DNA from: Muscardinus avellanarius
Lineage: Eukaryota > Chordata > Mammalia > Rodentia > Gliridae
Length of the DNA: 64,000 nt
Assembly (NCBI GenBank): GCA_963383645.1
Contig: OY726557.1
Coordinates: 158,313,599 to 158,377,598, forward strand
Reading direction: 5' to 3'
The translations under genes and the position numbers were made by a program. The notes below the pieces were generated by a model, which did no database searches, was not told the origin of the DNA, and saw nothing but the letters and a program-made list of their open reading frames with translations. This document shows, one piece after another, positions 57,290-64,000 of the stretch. How positions within the stretch are numbered: the first letter of the stretch is position 1; every line of letters starts with the position of its first letter.

Positions 57290-58240
57290 GAAAAATAAAT
57301 GATGAGGTGTTGGTTTGGGTGCAGTGAGAGAAGTGCTCTCATGTTGCTGGTGGGAGTGTAAATGGATTTATGTTTTCTATGAAGCAATCTGGAAAAATTA
57401 CCATAGCCATAAACATTTTTATCTTTTTTTGGACTCCACCCTAGCCAATAATCTGGAAAGGAAATGAACTGAAGCTGCCTGGTTGATACCCCTATGTCTC
57501 TTCATTTTTAAAGTCTAAATATAAAAGATGACCCATCAGTATTATTTACGATCGTGGAAAATATAATATGATGTTCCATGAGACAAAATATTATATAGCC
57601 ATTTAAAAGATGCTTTTAGCTGGGTGTAGTGGTACACACCTGAAATCCCAGTGCTTGGGAGGCTGAGACGGGAGGATTGTAGATTCCAGTATGGCTTCAG
57701 CAACATAGCGAGACACTCCGCAACCTAGCAAAACCCTGTTTTAAAACAAAAACACAAAGAGAGGTAGAGTATATGTAGCTTAAGAGCTCCAGCACTCCTG
57801 TGTTCAATCCTCAGTACTACTCAAATAAATAAAAGGATGCTTTTTTTTTTTTGGTGGTACTGGAGATGGAACCCTTCTACCTCCAGGCTACACTCCCAGA
57901 CCTATTACCTATTTTATATATTTTATTTGGAAACAGGGTCTCTTAAGCCAGCACAGCTGGCTTCCAACCTTGCGTGATCCTCCTGTCTCCGCCTCCCAAG
58001 TGCGGGGATTACAAGTGTGCGCGACCACACCCAGCTAAAAAGATACTTTTGAGAAAAATTAGTAGCATGGATAATGCTTTCAGAATATATAAGCAGGACA
58101 CAAAACGAATAAAATTTGATTTCAATTATATAAAAACTGTTAAAGTCAACACAGTAAAATCCATCTTTTACAGGATTGTGAAAATTATTTTCTTTTTATT
58201 TTTTTCACAAATATCTATACTCAGGAAAAAAAATAGTTTT
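57290..58240 (+). repeat. Old L1 LINE fragment interrupted by two SINEs
   Basis: Sense L1 end phrases catgttgctggtgggagtgt, gaagcaatctggaaaaatta and attatatagccatttaaaag, then aatttgatttcaattatata. A + type-A SINE (57618-57837) and an antisense type-B SINE (57840-58037) sit side by side inside it. Confidence 0.65.
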
Positions 58241-58989
58241 GTGTCGGGGGGTTGTGGGGGGCAGTGGTTTACAAAGGAGGATGTGGCCTGTAACAGGTTT
58301 TTTATTATTGTCACTCTCGGAAATGGGTTACTGGTTCGATCCGCCAACTGAGCCAAATCTGACTGGGGAGGAGGCAGTGTTTAGTTGTAGGTAGGAAGGT
58401 CTTCAACAAAGGAATCAAGTCATTGGCTTTGTCATTTAAGTGCCGTGTCTCCAGCAGAACAGTGCCATTTGTATTTCTGAGAGGCGTTTCTGTCATCAAG
58501 GAGTGATGGCGAGATTAACAGCTTCGCTTTATATCTGTGAGTGCTTTGGATTTTTTTTCTCTTAGCTGAATCTATATTTTCACATATTCACACACTAAGT
58601 ATGTGGGAAAGAGCTGCTCTTCGCCAGGCATCGTGCTCGTCTGGGTTGAATGGAGGAAAAGCAACGTGCTTGTCCTTAAGGCCATGCAGTCTAATGGGAG
58701 TGGTGAAGTGTCTGTAGTTGTTTCACTGTATAATGAAGGTTTGTCTGACTGCAAAAGGAAACATACCCAGAGCACACCATAGTGTGCACACTGTGTGTGT
58801 ATCACATTGAGCTTCACCGTGACATATCATTGCAATGCACTAATGAAAATATTTGAAAATGAACTTTTATCTAGAAATTAAACTTGTATGCATAGTGCAA
58901 ATGGTATGGTCCTTGTCCTCACACAATTTATGCTAATTTTATCTACTCTTAATTTCAGGATATTTGATAATATCTTTAAATAATTTTTT

Positions 58990-59195
58990 TAATAAGATGG
59001 TGGGTCAGGAACTGAATTTTGCATCCTGATTCTCTATGTTTATTTCACTGTGGAAAGAGTTTTCTTCTAAGAGGCATAGTCATGCATATCCCTATAAATG
59101 GCTAATTGGGTGATATGTGCATGTATGTCTCCACCATCTTTTATCCCATTAAGATGTATGACTACAATGCACCAGTAAAAAAAAAAAATTAAAAA
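58990..59195 (+). repeat. Probable L1 3' end
   Basis: catcttttatcccattaaga, then tgtatgactacaatgcacca, gtaaaa and an A-rich tail, typical of rodent L1 3' termini. Confidence 0.45.
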
Positions 59196-59440
59196 GAGGT
59201 ACAGTCACACTTCAGATACCACCACCTACCTTGGTTTCATTGCATGCAGGCAGAATTTTCAATGCAATTGCTAGAATTATTCTTTATCATAGTGTAAACT
59301 TTATGAAATGGAAGTCAGTGTAAAATTAATATGAAATAAAACAACTTTTCTTTATCTGGAGCTCAAAATTAATGGCCTCAAGTAGTAATATTAAAAAACT
59401 AAGGTGTTTTTCAAAAGTATGTCAACGACAGATACTGCTT

Positions 59441-59606
59441 ATATCCTTTGACAATAAGTTGCAAATCTAGTGATGCTTTTTAGAAATATCTTTAGCAAAA
59501 TTTCTACTTGGTATTCTTGTTTAAAAAAAAAACTTTAATCATCATTCTTCCCCATTATAAGATTCAGTGTTGCTCAGATGGCTTAAATATCACACGTTTA
59601 ATTATC
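59441..59606 (+). repeat. Direct repeat, copy 1
   Basis: About 165 bp, from atatcctttgacaataagtt to cacacgtttaattatc, repeated with high similarity at 60868-61039. Family not recognised. Confidence 0.85.
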
Positions 59607-59944
59607 CTCTTTCCCATTCTGAGGATTTGATTTGAAACAAAGGAAACAGCAGAAATAATAAAGAAGTAGAAAAATAGCTCAATAGCAATTAAAAGCATTG
59701 AATTAAAACTGGTGCAAAGCAATATAACTCAACTTATAGAATGATGGAAAAATCTCCTTAAAACATCAGTTCCTTGAGTATACCTGTTAGTGGAAATATA
59801 TCTTTTCTTTGTACCTTTCAAGATCTACAGAAAATAGTTATTTTCACAGAAGGTAGGTTTTACATTGCCTATAGAAGATGGAGGTTTATATCATTTTAGA
59901 GGACTAGAGATGTCCTTGGATCCTACTACATAAAGACATATTCA

Positions 59945-60155
59945 ACTGGGCATGGTGCACACCTATAATCCTAGTACTTAGGAGGCTGAGGGCAGGAGGA
60001 TCCCAGGTTCAAGGCCAGCCTCAGCAACTTAGTGAGATCCTCAGAAATTTATCGACCCTGTTCCAAAATAAAAGGGGGTCGGGACCGGGAATATAACTTA
60101 GAGGTAGAAAGACTCTGGGTCCAATCCCCATATCAAGTAAAGAAAATAAGAGGAA
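59945..60155 (+). repeat. B1-dID SINE, type A
   Basis: caactgggcatggtgcacac to gtccaatccccatatcaag plus an A-rich tail. It lies between the two direct-repeat copies. Confidence 0.87.
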
Positions 60156-60199
60156 AAAAACCTACATATTCAGAGAAATTAAGTTTTACATTCTGGGTT

Positions 60200-60867
60200 G
60201 TGTGATGATTCTGTCATAATACCCATGTCCCCTGACTGAGTACTGTACTAGGCTGCAGGAGGTGACGTTAGGAACAAAATAACTCCTGGCATTGAGAACT
60301 GACAGTTTAGTGGGAAAGAGAGGTGAGGGGCAAATAATGAGACCATAATGAAGGAGGTACACAAAGAGAACAGATTGCATGTTATAAGAGCACTGTTCAA
60401 TTAATAGATTTGGGGCCCCTGAGCTCGCCTGTCCTGGATGCTTTGGCCATCAAGGGATCAGAGGGGTGGCAATATTTGAGATGAGTGCTAAATAAAAGAG
60501 GAGTTTTTCTGGCTCAAGGATGCAGGAGATGATGGTTGTAGGTGGAGAAATAGAATCTCCAAATGCACAGCATCATGAAATGCACCCGGGTGAACCATGA
60601 ACAGGAAGAAGGAGCAAGCATAAAGCAGTAGGGGAAGGGTGGGCAAAGAGCTGAGTTTGGAGCTTGCTGAAAATGAACTATATGTGGATATTCCAGGTGA
60701 AAATGTCAGGCCTGGAGCTCTGCAGAGGTGGTGAGTAAAGATCCAGATCTTGGGGCTACTGGTGGGTCATGGAAAGTTAAACCAGGAAAGGTGGCTGGGA
60801 CCACCCAGGGGGACTTTTGATTCAAGAGGAGATCGTGGAAGATGAACCATGGAGAATTCACCTTGCC
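60200..60867 (-). repeat. Possible L2-like old repeat
   Basis: ttgagaactgacagtttagt and ggtgaaaatgtcaggcctgg hint at reverse L2, strongly degraded. No gene seen. Confidence 0.3.
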
Positions 60868-61039
60868 ATATCCTGTGAAAATAAGTTGCAGATCTAGTGA
60901 TGCTTCCTGGAAATATCTTTAGCAAAATTTCTACTTGGTATTCTTGTAAAAAAAAAAACAAAACACCATAATCAGTATTCTTCCCCTTTTTAAGATGTAG
61001 TGTTGCTCAGATGGCTTAAATATCACACAGTTAATTATC
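60868..61039 (+). repeat. Direct repeat, copy 2
   Basis: From atatcctgtgaaaataagtt to cacacagttaattatc. Shares taaatatcacac, ctttagcaaaatttctactt and gtgttgctcagatggctta with copy 1. Upstream flanks differ. Confidence 0.85.
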
Positions 61040-61044
61040 AACAT

Positions 61045-62640
61045 CATGCTGTACAACTAATGCTACATTATGGGTTGGTATGAGTTGGCCCAAGACCCAG
61101 CCACCATTTATAAAACATTCTATATCAACTTTAAAGCAACTTACAACTTAACTTGGGGCCACAAACTATAAATCAGAGCTTGGGTATACTTCCTGTAACT
61201 TATCTGAAATATACCTTTTGACTTTATGACTCTAGTGAACTGGGACTTGGAAAACAGCTCCCAGCTTGGCCTGCCCACACAGTCTGTGTTTTTACAGCAT
61301 TTGGGTACATCTTCAGCAATAGTTGGTATTTCAGGCCTACTCGGTTCCTTTGTAATTCAAGTGTGTTGACGTCCAACCTGTGGAATTAAGATTGGAGTGA
61401 CTCTTGGGGGCCCGGCACTGTGCTGACCGCTCTCCCTTCCCTCTGCCACTATGACTAATGCCAGAAGGGAATTGTGGTGAGTTTATAACTCAAGTCGTAG
61501 GAACTTTGCAGAGAACAATATTGGCGTTAAAGTGGCATCGTTTGCAGTGTCAGAAGCACCTTCTGAAATGTTTCTATTATTGGTCTATAATTCTTTGTCT
61601 CGTGTTTGTTAAAGTACTTATGAAGCAATTTACTATTTTCCTTTCTTTTCTTCTAGACCATTTGAGAGAGTTAAACTGTAAACGGACTCTGATATGTTTA
61701 ATATGCGTAACTATTATTAGAGAGCTAATTACTATGTGGCACATAATCACTACACACAGTGTTCATAGTTTGAGTCGGATTGTACCAAAGGAGCTGGTTC
61801 ATTCTGTAAGAGCAGCGTGTGTCTTCCTGTCACCCTTTAGAGCAGCAGAAATGTACAGGTCTGATAAAGCCTCTGAGGACAGAACTTGTAATAACTTAGC
61901 CTTAGTGTGAGGGAAGATCAAAGGATGTTCATGTTTCACTAGAGACGGGGTTGTTCCAGAAGTCCAGGGTAAGCTGGAGCAGTGGTGCAGAGCTGGACCT
62001 CAGTGTGCTCAGGAGGCCCGGCCTGGCTGAGCAGAGAGCTGGCTGCCTAGGGAAGAAGAGCAGGACATGATTCACACTTCATGCCTACCTTGGATATTCT
62101 CAGCACCCTTGCCCCCGTATAGCACGCCCATCCAACTTCCAGTTGCTCGCACTAAAATGTTTTTGCCTGAAGGTCTTCTTTTGCCTTCATGCCTGTGTTG
62201 CTGGCAGGACAGAGGTTTGGGAGCATTACCTCACCCTGGAGAACCTTCAACTGATAAATAGTAGAAGCTCGCATTGAGCTGACCAGCTCTCTTGCCCATT
62301 GGCTTGATAGGTGATGTCTATGCTCGATACCGATTTACGGCTTTACCAGCCCCCAGTGGTAGCTGCTTGATAACACGTGGTTATTGGACACCTTCCCTTC
62401 CTTCTCTCACTTCTCCATTCCCCTGCTGATATTTGCCTATATCTCCCTCCTCCCAAAAAAACCCTTGAACTAGAATCTTTGTCCCAGAATATTCTTCTAG
62501 GGAAGGCCAAGAACTAAAACACCTCCCTTCTCTTCCAGAGAGAAAGTTGCAGGTGCCTGGCACAGATGCCCTCATGCCTCCCATGTGCACAGGACCAGCA
62601 AGAATGCAAAGCCAAGGCACTGGTTAGGTGGCCCAGATGA
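61045..62640. other. Intergenic sequence without a supported gene
   Basis: Contains a 150-codon open stretch (61458-61910) that I do not recognise. Its composition is ordinary and no splice or retrogene signals accompany it. No GPR83-like seven-helix sequence is seen. Confidence 0.5.
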
Positions 62641-62653
62641 AGAATATGCCTGC

Positions 62654-62835
62654 ACACTGGGCATGGTGGCGCACGCTTGTAATTCCTGCGCTTGGGAGGC
62701 AGAGACAGGAGGATCATGCGGGTTTGAAGCCAGCCGTGCTGGCTTAGGAGACCCTGTTTCTAAATAAAAACATAAAAAATAGGTCTGGAAGTGTAGCCCA
62801 GAGGTAGAAGGGTTTCCAGGGACCCCAGTATCACC

Positions 62836-62901
<66 letters not shown>
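62654..62901 (+). repeat. B1-dID SINE, type B, with poly(A)-(TA)n tail and target-site duplication
   Basis: cactgggcatggtggcgcac to an A-run and TA array (62836-62901). atatgcctgca at 62643-62653 and 62902-62912. Confidence 0.94.
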
Positions 62902-62908
<7 letters not shown>

Positions 62909-63229
62909 TGCAGTGCACCGAGCAGAGACTTGGAAGGGAGCATTGGAAGGGTACTGCCTTTCATCTTTCTCTATGCTTGCTGCTCACTGGCCCTCCTCTA
63001 CAGCACATTCTTTTGGAGGGACTAGTGGGAATTAAACTCAGAGACATTTTACTTCCCTAGAATGTTAAGGCTTCATTTCCTGAGGGTACAGGAATACATG
63101 GAAGGGTTTAGGCAGAGACTGACACAATCAGGTTTGTATTCTAGAAGGATACTCAGCATGTGAATGGGGAATAGAGAGGCTGAGGCTTGATGCCAGTTTG
63201 AAGGCTGGGTCCCCTCCCCCTGGCACCTC

Positions 63230-63377
63230 CAGCTCTTTTTAATTTTTGTTTTGAAACAGGGTCTTGCTAGGTTGCTGGGAGTGTCACTACATTGCTGAGG
63301 CTGTCCTTGAACCTTTGATCTCTCCTGTCTCGGCCTCCCAAGTACTGGGATTACAGGCATGCACCACCATGCCCCAT
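63230..63377 (-). repeat. B1-half SINE fragment
   Basis: tttgttttgaaacagggtct to gcatgcaccaccatgcccc. Confidence 0.8.
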
Positions 63378-63789
63378 ACTCATACACTATTTTTTACACT
63401 AGGCACAGTTCTACTGACTACAATTCTAAGTACCCATCACACTCAGATGGTTCCAAGTCATCTTGTAGTGCACCAAATCTACTCAAGCTCCTGCGTCACA
63501 TCATTTCATCCACCTGGTACCCTGTCCCTTCTCGGGTCAGTAGCACAATCTCCTGTTCCAAACACATGATCCTGCGTTACTGTCCACGTACATCAGCAGG
63601 ATCAAGACACATCTACTCACCATTTTTTTCCCCCAAAACAGTGGCTTGAAGGGTGAAAGTGAGGTAAGAAACTGGAGATAAAGGTGGATTTCTAGGAACT
63701 TGCTGATAGTGAAGATAGAAAAAGTTCTAGGAGGGATTGAAGTCAGAGGACCTTTTGTGCTCTTTGCATTTGACTTCAAACTGGAAATT

Positions 63790-64000
63790 AGGCCATTACC
63801 CTGCCATTTCAGTCCCTGTCACCCCTGCTTCTCCCCTCTCCAGCACTTTGACTGGGCTCTCACCTCCACTCCTGGGTCACTTTACCAGCCTGGCTTCAAG
63901 CCTTGGCCTCTCTACTCCCCACTCACATGCCGAGTATTCTTAGATGCAAACCTGATTGTGTCAGTCTCTGCCTACACCCTTCCGTGCATTCCCATCACCC
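63790..64000 (+). repeat. L2 LINE fragment, cut by window end
   Basis: gcaaacctgattgtgtcagt and acacccttccgtgcattccc follow the L2 pattern. Confidence 0.6.

Noticed and set aside
62067..63969. Possible first exon of GPR83, the expected next gene
   Set aside because: No GPR83 signal peptide or seven-helix sequence is visible. The gene, if syntenic, lies beyond the window.

Overview
The window is mammalian nuclear DNA, almost certainly from a non-murid rodent. It holds one recognisable protein-coding gene, MRE11, on the + strand, and a very dense load of retrotransposons. The window starts inside MRE11. Fifteen coding exons (362-45903) encode human-equivalent residues 135-708 and the stop codon; they would be exons 6-20 if the human 20-exon structure applies. 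Every junction is GT-AG and keeps frame. The deduced 574 residues end at exactly the human length of 708. The promoter, the start codon and residues 1-134 lie upstream of the window.

MRE11 is the Mn-dependent nuclease of the MRE11-RAD50-NBN complex. The exons in this window supply, in order: metal ligands H217, H245 and H247 of the phosphoesterase domain; the capping/DNA-binding domain; the RAD50-binding segment; the arginine-glycine (GAR) motif; an 84-nt frame-neutral exon that matches the exon skipped in a known human isoform; and an acidic, SQ-rich C-terminus. Lineage changes are concentrated in the C-terminal tail.

Introns and the 3' flank are crowded with SINEs made of a B1-like (7SL-derived) half joined to a tRNA-like ID half that lacks part of the tRNA region (B1-dID architecture). 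This is known from several rodent lineages outside the mouse/rat family (squirrels, dormice, beaver and others). I cannot name the species. At least two subfamilies are visible: older 'type A', with a cagcctcag...acttagtgag linker, and more uniform, apparently younger 'type B', with a ggcttaagagaccctg linker. Several copies have clear target-site duplications of 11-21 bp. Older layers are L2, MIR, L1, an MLT1-like LTR and MER5-type DNA transposons, often interrupted by the SINEs.

From about 46.3 kb to the end I find no convincing gene. In human the next gene downstream of MRE11 on the same strand is GPR83, but I see no GPR83 exon here. Items of note in the 3' flank are a strong CTCF-like motif at 49865-49883 in a repeat-poor block, a GC-rich patch near 49 kb, and a direct repeat of about 165 bp at 59.4 and 60.9 kb. 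I found no CRISPR array, operon, phage or other undescribed multi-gene system. The most interesting signals are structural: young SINEs next to MRE11 splice sites, a palindrome of about 240 bp at 11.9-12.1 kb, nested insertions, and changes in the MRE11 C-terminal phosphorylation region.
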